Below are positions 17,235 through 25,736 of a DNA stretch of 64,000 nt, one piece after another. The translations under genes were made by a program, and so were the position numbers. The stretch comes from CALXOJ01 sp034120015. Its GTDB lineage: Bacteria; Spirochaetota; Spirochaetia; JAFGXN01. Each line of letters starts with the position of its first letter. The first letter of the stretch is position 1. The notes below the pieces were generated by a model. The model worked only from the letters and a program-made list of their open reading frames with translations, ran no database searches and was not told where the DNA came from. The DNA is taken from positions 124,001 through 188,000 of the forward strand of contig JAXEIF010000007.1 in the NCBI GenBank assembly GCA_034120015.1, written 5' to 3'.

Positions 17235-19817
17235 TTACCGCCCCGCAAGTTCCCGCTGAATGCGTTCAACCTCGGAGACGATCTCCAACGGTGAATGATT
17301 ATAAATATCCAAACTTTTTAACGAAGTCAAAGCAATTTCTTCGGGGGTAAAAAGATTTTTCTGAACAGGGACATCTTCTCCGTCTCCGCCATGCAATTCG
17401 GCATTTTTCTGTAATTCCTCCAGAATTTCTCCCGCACGAAGAACCACCGATGAAGGTAACCCCGCCAAACGGGCTACATGAATTCCGTACGAGCTGCCGC
17501 ACGGGCCTTCTTTGACTTTTTTCAGGAAAGTAATTTCACCGCCGTTATCCGAAATCTGAAGAGAAAAATTTTTCATCGCAGGCGATTCGAGACGTGTCAG
17601 TTCGTGGAAATGGGTCGCAAAAACGGTTTTTATACGGCGAACCAGCAAATTCTCGCAAACGGCCTGCGCAATCGACAGTCCGTCGACAGTCGCCGTTCCT
17701 CGCCCGATTTCGTCCATAATAATCAGACTGCGATCTCCGGCTCCGCGTAAAATATTGGCTGTCTCGTTCATTTCTACCAGAAAAGTCGACTCTCCGCGTG
17801 CCAGATGATCCGATGCACCGACACGACAGAAGATTTTATCGACCATACCGATTCGGGCAGAAGATGCAGGAACAAAACTGCCTGTCTGTGCCAACAGGAC
17901 AATCAAGGCTGTCTGACGCAGATAGGTCGATTTACCGGCCATATTCGGCCCCGTAATCATTGCAAACGAAATTGTTTCGTTATCAAGATGAAAATCGTTT
18001 GGCACAAAAGCTCCCGGAGGCAGCGCTTTCTCGACAACGGGATGACGTCCGTTCCGAATATCGATAACGGTACTGTCATCGACAGCGGGACAGACATAAT
18101 TTCGCAACACCGCCGTATACCCCAAACTCTGAAAGGCATCCCAATCGGCAATCGAATCGGCAATACCGAACAGGTTATCACAGCGGTCGGCTACACGAAC
18201 GCAGACTTCCCGAAACAAATCCTTTTCGAGGATCGATACCTGTTCTTCGGCACTGCGGATTTCCGATTCCAGTTTCATCAGCCGATCCGTTGTATAACGC
18301 TCCGCATTGGTCAGCGTTTGCCTGCGGATAAAATGAGAAGGCACCTTATCCTGATGACTTTTGGTCACTTCGAGGAAATAGCCGACCACATTGTTCTCCC
18401 GAATCCGTAAATTGGGAATCTTCGACAGCTCTTTTTCTTCATCAAGATAACGACTCAAATATTCCTGTGCATGGTTTTTTAAAGAACGCAAACGATCCAG
18501 TTCGGAAGAAAATCCGTCCCGAATCCAGCCGTCGTCAATATCCGCTCCCGGATCCTCTTCAACGGCTCTGTCAATCAAATCGGCTGTTTCCCCGGCGGTC
18601 TGCTTCAGTTCTTTCGAAACAACGAACAGCGCTTCGGTATCCCGATCGGTCAGCAGTTCGGCAAGAGAAAGAAAATTCATGAGCGAGACTTTAACGGCAA
18701 CCAGATCGCGTGCGACCGCTTTTCCCATTACGATACGCGAAACAAGTCTTTCCAGATCATAACAGCCGCGCAGCAGCTCCCGGAATGTTTCCGTCACATC
18801 CGGATGGGAAACAAAAAAAGCGACCCGGTTCAACCGCGAACGGATAGCTGTCAAATCTTTTAACGGATTGAGCACCCAACGGTGCAGACGACGCTGTCCG
18901 GCAACCGATCGGGTATGATTCAATACGGAAAAAAGCGTAAAAGACTGTCCTCCGTCACGGGTGTTGACCGTCAGCTCCAAATTACGACGGGTCGATTCAT
19001 CCAAACCCAAATAGGAGTCTTCGCTGTAATACGATAAATGATGAAGATGCGGAAGAATTGTTTTGACATTCAGTTCAATATAGTCAAGCAAAGGACCGCA
19101 CGCCATCAATGCGGGATTATCATCTTCGAAGCCGAACCCCTTCAGATTAACCGTTCCGAACTGACGCGTCAGCCTTTCAAAAGAACGTTTTTTATCAAAC
19201 TGCCAGTCTTCCAAAATTGTCAGCAGACAATGCTCCTCTTCGCTGAAAACGGATCGGATTAGCGGATCCTCAGCCAGGGAATTTTGAATGAGAATTTCTT
19301 TCGGAGAGAGACGGATGAGCTCCCGACGTAATTTTAAAGAACGCTCCTCGAAAAGAAAGAATTCCGTCTCAAATTCGGCCGTCGACAAATCGATATACGC
19401 CAGTGAAATATATATTCCGCAACGGGCTATGCAAACCAGATAATTGTTGGCCCCGCTGTCCAGATATGTGTCGTCGACAACTGTTCCGGGAGTCAGAATT
19501 TCGACCACATCCCTCTGCACAATTCCCTTTTGTGCCCCCGGAGGTGTCATCTGTTCGCAAACCGCTACTTTTTTTCCGGCTTTCAGTAACCGATTAATAT
19601 AATTACGCGCGGCATGGTACGGGATTCCGCACATCGGCATTGTCGCCCGCCTGGTCAAAGCCAGATTCAGCAATGCAGACGCTTCTTTGGCATCGTCACC
19701 GAACATTTCGTAAAAATCCCCCAACCGGAAAAAGAGAATCGCATCCCGGTGGGCGCTTTTAATCTCATTATATTGACGCATTAAAGGCGTCAGATTCGGT
19801 TCGCTGCCGGCAGACAT
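17235..19817 (-). CDS. mutS: DNA mismatch recognition ATPase MutS
   Basis: 860 residues, typical for MutS1. The mismatch wedge Phe35-Tyr-Glu37 is in GDFYEMF; domain II, the lever/clamp region and the ABC-type ATPase follow, with Walker A GPNMAGKST (623-631), DEIGRGTAT for Walker B/D-loop and FATHFHEL for the switch. The C-terminus ends in the dimerising helices. It starts 10 bases after the skp/ompH stop with no strong ribosome site, so it may depend on coupling. No mutL is in the window. Confidence 0.97.
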   Translation of the reverse strand: MSAGSEPNLTPLMRQYNEIKSAHRDAILFFRLGDFYEMFGDDAKEASALLNLALTRRATMPMCGIPYHAARNYINRLLKAGKKVAVCEQMTPPGAQKGIVQRDVVEILTPGTVVDDTYLDSGANNYLVCIARCGIYISLAYIDLSTAEFETEFFLFEERSLKLRRELIRLSPKEILIQNSLAEDPLIRSVFSEEEHCLLTILEDWQFDKKRSFERLTRQFGTVNLKGFGFEDDNPALMACGPLLDYIELNVKTILPHLHHLSYYSEDSYLGLDESTRRNLELTVNTRDGGQSFTLFSVLNHTRSVAGQRRLHRWVLNPLKDLTAIRSRLNRVAFFVSHPDVTETFRELLRGCYDLERLVSRIVMGKAVARDLVAVKVSLMNFLSLAELLTDRDTEALFVVSKELKQTAGETADLIDRAVEEDPGADIDDGWIRDGFSSELDRLRSLKNHAQEYLSRYLDEEKELSKIPNLRIRENNVVGYFLEVTKSHQDKVPSHFIRRQTLTNAERYTTDRLMKLESEIRSAEEQVSILEKDLFREVCVRVADRCDNLFGIADSIADWDAFQSLGYTAVLRNYVCPAVDDSTVIDIRNGRHPVVEKALPPGAFVPNDFHLDNETISFAMITGPNMAGKSTYLRQTALIVLLAQTGSFVPASSARIGMVDKIFCRVGASDHLARGESTFLVEMNETANILRGAGDRSLIIMDEIGRGTATVDGLSIAQAVCENLLVRRIKTVFATHFHELTRLESPAMKNFSLQISDNGGEITFLKKVKEGPCGSSYGIHVARLAGLPSSVVLRAGEILEELQKNAELHGGDGEDVPVQKNLFTPEEIALTSLKSLDIYNHSPLEIVSEVERIQRELAGR

Positions 19818-19827
19818 CGGATCAGTC

Positions 19828-20343
19828 TCAGTTCGAAGATTTTACGCGAGCGATCACCTTATCGGTAATATCGATCTCCGTATGATACCAGACCAAATCG
19901 GCATCACTTGTCTTTAAAACCAGAGAATATCCTTCCGATTCGGCCACATACTGAATGGCTTTATACAGAACGGAATAAAAACGGGAATTTAATTCGAGAT
20001 TGGACTCTTTCGCAGCCAGTTTGGCAGACATAGAAGCAAAATATTCCTGTTTATACTCGACCTTTTTTTTCAATTTATTATTTAAATCGGAAACCTTACC
20101 GCTGTCTTTTGCTTCCGCATCGGCAATCTGAACTTTCAGCTCATCGATTTCTTCCTGAATTTTAGCCAGTTCCCGGTTCATATCATCCCGAATGGAATCG
20201 TATTCGCGGATTCCCGAAGATTCGCGATAATAGCTTTTCAAAATACGTCCGACATCGACAACGGCAATTTTTGACAGCTGTTCGGAAAATCCGGTTACCG
20301 CACACAGTGTCCCCATCATCAAAATCATGAATATCCTTTTCAT
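19828..20343 (-). CDS. skp: OmpH/Skp-family periplasmic chaperone
   Basis: From ATG 20343 it has 171 residues: signal peptide (cleavage near GFSEQ), then KIAVVDVGRILKSYY, the usual first strand of Skp, and two long charged helices (about 50-125) that form the tentacles. I chose ATG 20343 because AGGAGG lies six bases before it; an in-frame ATG at 20364 would overlap bamA and add seven residues. It follows bamA, the classic order for outer-membrane assembly. Predicted to hold unfolded outer-membrane proteins in the periplasm. Confidence 0.88.
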   Translation of the reverse strand: MKRIFMILMMGTLCAVTGFSEQLSKIAVVDVGRILKSYYRESSGIREYDSIRDDMNRELAKIQEEIDELKVQIADAEAKDSGKVSDLNNKLKKKVEYKQEYFASMSAKLAAKESNLELNSRFYSVLYKAIQYVAESEGYSLVLKTSDADLVWYHTEIDITDKVIARVKSSN

Positions 20344-20353
20344 TTCAAACCTC

Positions 20354-22984
20354 CTAATACTCATAGTTAAACGATAAAACGTAATCCAGTTTTCCGTTAA
20401 AACCGTTTCCTTCCTGCCAAATCACTTCCCCGTTCAGAACACGGAAACGGCGTGCCAGATAAAATCCGATCGGCAACCCGGGAACCGTCAACCGCACACC
20501 GGCTCCGATTGTATAATAAAAATGATCCTCAAGCGAAGAACGTCCGCTTTTTTTAGTTCTCGGTTTCAGATCATTCAGATTATCCCAAATTCCGGTCGCC
20601 TCGAAAAACAGCTCGGCCCATACATACTGTTCATACAGCGGCATCTGCAATGCAATATAATTCTGCCAGGTCGCGTACAAATCGGTTTCGATATCCCACC
20701 CGATCATTGTATTCATTCCGTCCGTAAAAAGCAAATCATTTGTTGTCAAATCGGCTTCACTGCTGTTTCGCCACGTTTTGGAGGCTTTATCGTACATGTA
20801 TTGAGGCAGAATGACCGCAAAAGAAGTCTTGGTTTTCAGAATGGTTTTGTAATTCCAGACATTTTCCTTTACGGGAATATCAAACAGTCTGATGTAGCCT
20901 TCGAAATTGGTTCGTGATTTGACATAATGAACGTTACCGAACATCAAACCGCCGACATACGAAAGTGTTTCCTTCAGGTAAAATCCCTGATTCGGCGTAT
21001 TGATATTGTCGCGAAAATCCCATGCAAATGTCGAAGTCCACCTGTTATTGAAAACGGGATCCCGTAAATTGTCCCGAAGATACTGCGAATAAGGTCTGTA
21101 AATTGTCTCGTCGTAATCGATATATTCCAGCATAAATCCGGGCCCCGTACTCAAAGAAAAACGCCCGATGTGGGTAGCCCATGTATATCCGACATTAAGC
21201 CCGAAATTCAGATTAAATGTTTCATAATGCATGTAAAAATCATCGTCCATCGGAAAATTCATGAACCGGGCATACTCGTAATCGGTAACCAGGTCATATT
21301 CGTCGATTTCATCCCGTGTCGGAACACCGCCGAAAACATCACCGGCTTTATGAATCACCTTATCGCCGTCATAAACATCGTACTTGTATACATAATAGCC
21401 TTCATACGGATCGGGAACCCCGGTATCACTCGGAGACATCAGGTCCTGAAGAATGCGCCCGCGGGTCGAATGTTCAAAACCCAAATATCCGCCCAAATAA
21501 ATCCGTTCGCCGCCCAGCCAGGAATCGCTGAAATTCAGACTGATATTCTGCGTTGTCGTCGACAGATTGGTCGTGACGCCGAAACCGTAACCTTTACCGA
21601 GAAAATTATTGTCGTTCCACTGCACAAAAAGCTGAATCGGGGATTCATAAACAGAACCCGAAAAATTCAGACCGAATCGAATGTCTTTATTCTGATTCTC
21701 CTGGACAACAATCACCAGTTCCATCAATCCGTCGACCGATCCCTGAGGCGTTTCGATATCAATTTTATCGAAATACCCCAACCCGTAAAGGTTTCTTAAT
21801 CCGTGCATGATTTTAAATTTGGAAAAGACATCACCTTCTTCGAACGGCAGCTCGCGAAGAATAACCGACGTCTCGGTTTTTTCGTTTCCGCGAACGGAGA
21901 TTTTTTCGATATGAGCCCTCATCCGTTCAACGATTTCGATTCTGTAATTTACGGAAAGAGCATCCCGATCGATTTCGTCGATAAGCTCAATCTGATTGAA
22001 AATAAAGCCGTCGTTATAATACAAATCGCCGATAGCGGTATAACTGGCTGCAATCCGACTATAATTAAGAACTTCACCCTTTTTGATTTTAAAAAACTTA
22101 AGAATATCGCTGTTGGAATAAAGACGGTTTCCGTAAACGGACACATCGCCCATCACATATTGAAATCCCTCATGCACATGGAATTTCAAAAAAATCTCGT
22201 TTCTTTTTTTATCGGGATTATACTGAATTGTTTTGTCGACAGCTGTCACCGCCGCTTCAATGTATCCTTTTTCTTTGTAAAGAGCGAGAATCTTTTCACA
22301 GTCGGCTTTTAATGTTTCGTCGGAAAAAAGTCCCTCGGCAAAAATACTTTTCTCCTTCGAATCAATCTTAAGCTTCAGCGAAGTTTCCGAAAAGAGCGTC
22401 ACCCCTTCGAATTCAACCTTGCCAATAACCAGCTGATTTCCTTCGTCGATTTCAAAAACCAGCGTTGTTCTGTTTGTCGACTGACTGCGAACGGAAGTCG
22501 CCTCGACTTTAACATCGGGATATCCTTTATCGCGATAAAGGACCTGAATGGAATTCCGATCCATGCGGACCTTGGCTTTCTTATACGGTTCCTCGACTTT
22601 CGATATCAGCTCGCCCATAATATCCGATTCGCGCAAACGGGTATTCCCTTTTATAACAATTTTGTCGATAATCGGCCTCTCCGTTACGACAAAAACCAGA
22701 GTCACGGCGGAAAAGGAACCGTCGGCACTGACGGCATTAGCATAAAATTCATCGAAATAGTCGAGTGTATACAGTTTGGTCTGTAAATCGAGAAAAAGAT
22801 CGTCCGTAAACGTTTTTCCGATAAACGGTTTTAAAATAGAATCGAGACGCTGCATCGGTACATTCTGCAAACCTTCGAAAGAAATATTTTCAATCGGCTT
22901 ACCGATATACCACTGAACTTCCTGCGCAGGCAAAGAGAAAGAGAGCAGGAAAAACAGAAGTCCGCCAATCCGTTTTTTCATCAT
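20354..22984 (-). CDS. bamA: Outer membrane assembly factor BamA
   Basis: 876 residues: signal peptide ending near LPAQ, five POTRA domains (about 30-400; recognisable by ISFEGLQNVP, IVIKGNTRLRESDI, GKVEFEGV and ISVRGNEKT) and a C-terminal 16-strand barrel ending in the aromatic FNYEY. It inserts beta-barrel proteins in the outer membrane. Two start codons are adjacent (ATGATG at 22984/22981) with GAGGG just upstream; either fits. A sigma-70 promoter lies at 22998-23027, giving a leader of under ten bases. First gene of the run leading to mutY. Confidence 0.95.
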   Translation of the reverse strand: MMKKRIGGLLFFLLSFSLPAQEVQWYIGKPIENISFEGLQNVPMQRLDSILKPFIGKTFTDDLFLDLQTKLYTLDYFDEFYANAVSADGSFSAVTLVFVVTERPIIDKIVIKGNTRLRESDIMGELISKVEEPYKKAKVRMDRNSIQVLYRDKGYPDVKVEATSVRSQSTNRTTLVFEIDEGNQLVIGKVEFEGVTLFSETSLKLKIDSKEKSIFAEGLFSDETLKADCEKILALYKEKGYIEAAVTAVDKTIQYNPDKKRNEIFLKFHVHEGFQYVMGDVSVYGNRLYSNSDILKFFKIKKGEVLNYSRIAASYTAIGDLYYNDGFIFNQIELIDEIDRDALSVNYRIEIVERMRAHIEKISVRGNEKTETSVILRELPFEEGDVFSKFKIMHGLRNLYGLGYFDKIDIETPQGSVDGLMELVIVVQENQNKDIRFGLNFSGSVYESPIQLFVQWNDNNFLGKGYGFGVTTNLSTTTQNISLNFSDSWLGGERIYLGGYLGFEHSTRGRILQDLMSPSDTGVPDPYEGYYVYKYDVYDGDKVIHKAGDVFGGVPTRDEIDEYDLVTDYEYARFMNFPMDDDFYMHYETFNLNFGLNVGYTWATHIGRFSLSTGPGFMLEYIDYDETIYRPYSQYLRDNLRDPVFNNRWTSTFAWDFRDNINTPNQGFYLKETLSYVGGLMFGNVHYVKSRTNFEGYIRLFDIPVKENVWNYKTILKTKTSFAVILPQYMYDKASKTWRNSSEADLTTNDLLFTDGMNTMIGWDIETDLYATWQNYIALQMPLYEQYVWAELFFEATGIWDNLNDLKPRTKKSGRSSLEDHFYYTIGAGVRLTVPGLPIGFYLARRFRVLNGEVIWQEGNGFNGKLDYVLSFNYEY

Positions 22985-22997
22985 AAACCCTCACGGT

Positions 22998-23027
22998 ACT
23001 ATATCAGAATCTCCGTATGGGTGACAA
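22998..23027 (-). promoter_or_regulatory. Sigma-70-type promoter of bamA
   Basis: On the minus strand: -35 TTGTCA (23022-23027), 18-base spacer, -10 TATAGT (22998-23003), five of six consensus bases in each box. The -10 box ends 13 bases before the bamA ATG, so the predicted leader is only about 6-8 nt. Confidence 0.65.
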
Positions 23028-23056
23028 CATTTTATAAAGAAAAAAGAACTTTTTTT

Positions 23057-23085
23057 ATGACATTTTTTGAAAAATCGGATATAAT
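23057..23085 (+). promoter_or_regulatory. Sigma-70-type promoter of tmk, probably giving a leaderless mRNA
   Basis: -35 ATGACA (23057-23062), 17-base spacer, perfect -10 TATAAT (23080-23085). The -10 box ends seven bases before the tmk ATG at 23093, so transcription should begin at or next to the A of the start codon. No Shine-Dalgarno sequence is present. Confidence 0.7.
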
Positions 23086-23092
23086 CCGAAAC

Positions 23093-23725
23093 ATGGGCAG
23101 ACAGATTATCCGTAATTTCATTGTACTGGAAGGAATCGACGGCAGCGGAACCACGACGCTTCAAAAAACAGTCTCCCGACAGCTGTCGCAAATGAACATT
23201 CCTCACCGCTGCGATGCGGAACCGACCGATTCGACAGTCGGACGCCGGATTCGCGCCATGCTGAAATCCGGAAACCCGGCCGATCCGCTCTTCAATACGG
23301 CTATCGGCGCCCTGTTCTCTCTCGATCGGGCCATCCACCTTTACGGACAGAACGGTATCACGGAAACGGTAAAAAAAGACTGTCTCGTTCTTTGCGACCG
23401 TTACCTGTTTTCGACGGCAGCCTATCAGGGACTCGACGGCAACCGCGAAGACATTTTATCCATGAACGAAACGTTTCCGTTACCCGAATATCTTTTCTTT
23501 CTGGACTTACCGGTGCGGACAGCTATGGAACGGATTGAAAAAAGGGGAAATCCCAAAGAAGTTTACGAGACGGTTTCTTATCTCGAACGGATAGCGCAAA
23601 GCTATCGTGAAGTCATTGATTCCTTTGCCGGCAGCGGCATGAAAATCGTTACGCTGGACGCTTCTCTCTCTCCCGAAATTCTCGAAGAACAACTGCTCGC
23701 TTCTTTAGAATCCCGAACGGAATGA
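23093..23725 (+). CDS. tmk: Thymidylate kinase
   Basis: Phosphorylates dTMP to dTDP. From ATG 23093 it has 210 residues, normal for the family. P-loop LEGIDGSGTTT, the DR(Y) motif in CDRYLFSTAAYQG and LFFLDLPVRTAMERI are visible. The frame is open upstream to 23021, but that extension would start before the promoter boxes and has no homology-like features, so ATG 23093 is preferred. In this P-loop the usual DGSGKTT has Thr in place of Lys (DGSGTTT), a known alternative in spirochaetes and some others but worth checking. Confidence 0.88.
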   Translation: MGRQIIRNFIVLEGIDGSGTTTLQKTVSRQLSQMNIPHRCDAEPTDSTVGRRIRAMLKSGNPADPLFNTAIGALFSLDRAIHLYGQNGITETVKKDCLVLCDRYLFSTAAYQGLDGNREDILSMNETFPLPEYLFFLDLPVRTAMERIEKRGNPKEVYETVSYLERIAQSYREVIDSFAGSGMKIVTLDASLSPEILEEQLLASLESRTE

Positions 23726-23737
23726 CGATAAAATAGC

Positions 23738-24358
23738 ATGAAACGGCTTTGGACCTCGTTTCTTTTTTTACTCTGTTCTCTTTCCGCTTTTTCGTGGCCG
23801 TTGCTCTATGCCGAGCAATATTACAAACTCTATCATCAGCATTTTTACTCCACTGTCGAAAGCACCGATGAGAACATCTTTTATCTGCAGCAGGCGCTCA
23901 AAGCCGACTTTGCCAATCCGCTGAATGCCCTGACAAAAATCGAAAACGAAACCGAGTGGGCCTGCTACCGGGCACTTTTCCGCATGAAATGCAGCCAGCT
24001 CATCCTCGAAGAATACCGCAAACAGGCATCGAAATTCGACAAACAGAAAGCCTATTTTTACAATCAGCCGTACCGTCATATTATTCTCCGCAGTCTCGAT
24101 GTGGCATTGCTGAACTACCGCAAGGCGCTGGCCTGCTGGCCCGATGTTTTGTCCTACGCCGAAGAAACGGGAAAACCGCAATACCGGTACATCCATTTCG
24201 ATTCGATTTACAAATGGCAGGAAGATGCCTGGCGCATCCGTACGGGAGAACTCGATTACGACAAAATCATTCGGAAAGATATCGCCCGTCTGGAAAACGT
24301 CAAAAAAGAACTGGAAGAAATGGACGAAAATACCTATTCGAAGATTGTTTTCCCATGA
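23738..24358 (+). CDS. Secreted conserved protein of unknown function
   Basis: 206 residues with a clear signal peptide (hydrophobic 4-19, likely cut after AFSWP or SAFS). The mature part is helical, rich in Tyr and charged residues, with ENIFYLQQALKADFANPLNAL and NQPYRHIILRSLDVALLNYRKAL, suggesting a TPR-like or alpha-helical repeat fold. No Cys lipobox. Its TGA overlaps the ATG of the following methyltransferase gene, so they are coupled. I do not recognise a named family; likely a spirochaete-specific periplasmic protein. Confidence 0.75.
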   Translation: MKRLWTSFLFLLCSLSAFSWPLLYAEQYYKLYHQHFYSTVESTDENIFYLQQALKADFANPLNALTKIENETEWACYRALFRMKCSQLILEEYRKQASKFDKQKAYFYNQPYRHIILRSLDVALLNYRKALACWPDVLSYAEETGKPQYRYIHFDSIYKWQEDAWRIRTGELDYDKIIRKDIARLENVKKELEEMDENTYSKIVFP

Positions 24359-25155
24359 AAAAAGACCGCAACCGTACTGTCGAATTCGAAAACTACTATT
24401 CCGCTCTTTACGGAAAGCGGTGGCTCTCTTTGCGTGCCGCTCTGGAAACGGAAACGGCCGATTACGAAACCGTCGCCTTTCCCGGCTGCGAACCGTACGC
24501 CCTCAACCGCGCTTCGGCGGTATGCGCCCGCACCCTCGGAGTCGAACCGGGACACGCGGTGCTGGATCTGTGCGCGGCACCCGGCGGGAAAACCCTCATT
24601 CTGGCTGCCGCTCTCAGCGGCCGCGGACATCTCATTTCCAACGACCTGTCTCCCGAACGGCGGCGGCGGCTGAAAAACACAATCGAAACGGTGCTGCCGC
24701 CGGATCTCGCGGCGGCGGTGAGCATCAGCGGCAGCGATGCCGCGCTTTTCGGCAAACGGATGCCGGAGAGCTTCGACCGCGTTTTAGCCGATGTTCCGTG
24801 CTCGTCGGAAGGTCACCTGATCCGAAAACCGCAGCTGCTGACCGAATGGAGCCCGGCCCGCATCCGATCGCTTTGCATACGGCAGTTTGCGATTTTGGCA
24901 GCGGGGCTCGACGCCCTCAAAACCGGAGGAGAAATGATCTATTCGACCTGCGCCATTGTTCCCGACGAAAACGACGGCGTCATTTCCAAACTGAAACTCA
25001 AACGCCCGGACACATTCGAAATACTTCCCCTCCGGGAACCGGGCGAACCGACCCGATTCGGCCGGCTGATCCTTCCCGATACATATCCCGGCATGGGTCC
25101 TCTCTTTATCTGTCACATTCGGAAAACCGGAAATTCCCGAAAAGAGCCCCGATAA
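24355..25155 (+). CDS. RsmB/RsmF (NSUN)-type m5C RNA methyltransferase
   Basis: 266 residues from the ATG at 24355, which overlaps the preceding TGA. AdoMet motif I LDLCAAPGGKTL, motif IV DVPCSSEG with the release cysteine, and motif VI STCAI with the nucleophilic cysteine are all present, so it should methylate cytosine C5 in rRNA or tRNA. It lacks the N-terminal NusB-like and C-terminal PUA/RNA-binding extensions of longer RsmB/RsmF enzymes. A longer in-frame reading upstream lies inside the previous gene and is rejected. Target base unknown. The stretch 24440-24860 is notably GC-rich compared with neighbours. Confidence 0.88.
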   Translation: MKKDRNRTVEFENYYSALYGKRWLSLRAALETETADYETVAFPGCEPYALNRASAVCARTLGVEPGHAVLDLCAAPGGKTLILAAALSGRGHLISNDLSPERRRRLKNTIETVLPPDLAAAVSISGSDAALFGKRMPESFDRVLADVPCSSEGHLIRKPQLLTEWSPARIRSLCIRQFAILAAGLDALKTGGEMIYSTCAIVPDENDGVISKLKLKRPDTFEILPLREPGEPTRFGRLILPDTYPGMGPLFICHIRKTGNSRKEPR

Positions 25156-25211
25156 TCTTTTCTTTTTCGTATATTTATGTATAATGAGGGCTCGAAGAAA
25201 AAGGAGGTTTT

Positions 25212-25724
25212 ATGCTGAAAATTGTTGCCCTGACCGCGCTTTTGTCTCTGGCACCCATTTCGGAATTACGGGGAGCCATTCCGTACGCCATGGCCTGCGG
25301 CATTCCCTTTTACGCCGCTTACGCTCTCGGTGTTTTTTTCAATGCGCTTGTGGCTCCTCTTGTCTATCTTTTTTTAAATACCTTCCACAGACTTTTATAC
25401 CGATGGAACCGCTACGCCGCCTTTTTCGACCGCTTTGTCGGCAAAGCACAGGCTAAAATTCATGACAAAGTCGAGAAATACGGTTACTGGGGAATCCTGA
25501 TTTTCGTAGCGATTCCGCTTCCGATTACCGGCGCTTACACCGGAACCGTCGGATCATGGATTCTCGGTCTGGACAAAACAAAAACGATGCTGGCCGTTAT
25601 CGGCGGTGTTATGATTTCCGGACTCATCGTGACCACGGTTGTCACACTCGGACTGACAGGGCTGGAATTTCTGACTGCCGATCCCGTGATTCCGGCGGAA
25701 CCGGCAGCGATTCCCGCGCCGTAA
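25212..25724 (+). CDS. Small multidrug-export family membrane protein (COG2426-like)
   Basis: 170 residues with about four to five membrane segments. The family signature SELRGAIPYAMA (18-29) and the loop IPLPITGAYTGTVGSWILGLD (about 101-121) are present. Named as putative small multidrug export protein by family, but the transported substrate is not established. A strong AAGGAGG ribosome site lies five bases before the ATG, and a TATAAT at 25180-25185 could be its own -10 box (its -35 is weak). The Pro/Ala-rich tail is cytoplasmic or periplasmic. Confidence 0.82.
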   Translation: MLKIVALTALLSLAPISELRGAIPYAMACGIPFYAAYALGVFFNALVAPLVYLFLNTFHRLLYRWNRYAAFFDRFVGKAQAKIHDKVEKYGYWGILIFVAIPLPITGAYTGTVGSWILGLDKTKTMLAVIGGVMISGLIVTTVVTLGLTGLEFLTADPVIPAEPAAIPAP

Positions 25725-25736
25725 TCTTTCCCGAAT

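Noticed and set aside
23021..23092. 24-residue N-terminal extension of tmk
   Set aside because: The extension covers the promoter boxes and is not part of the Tmk fold.
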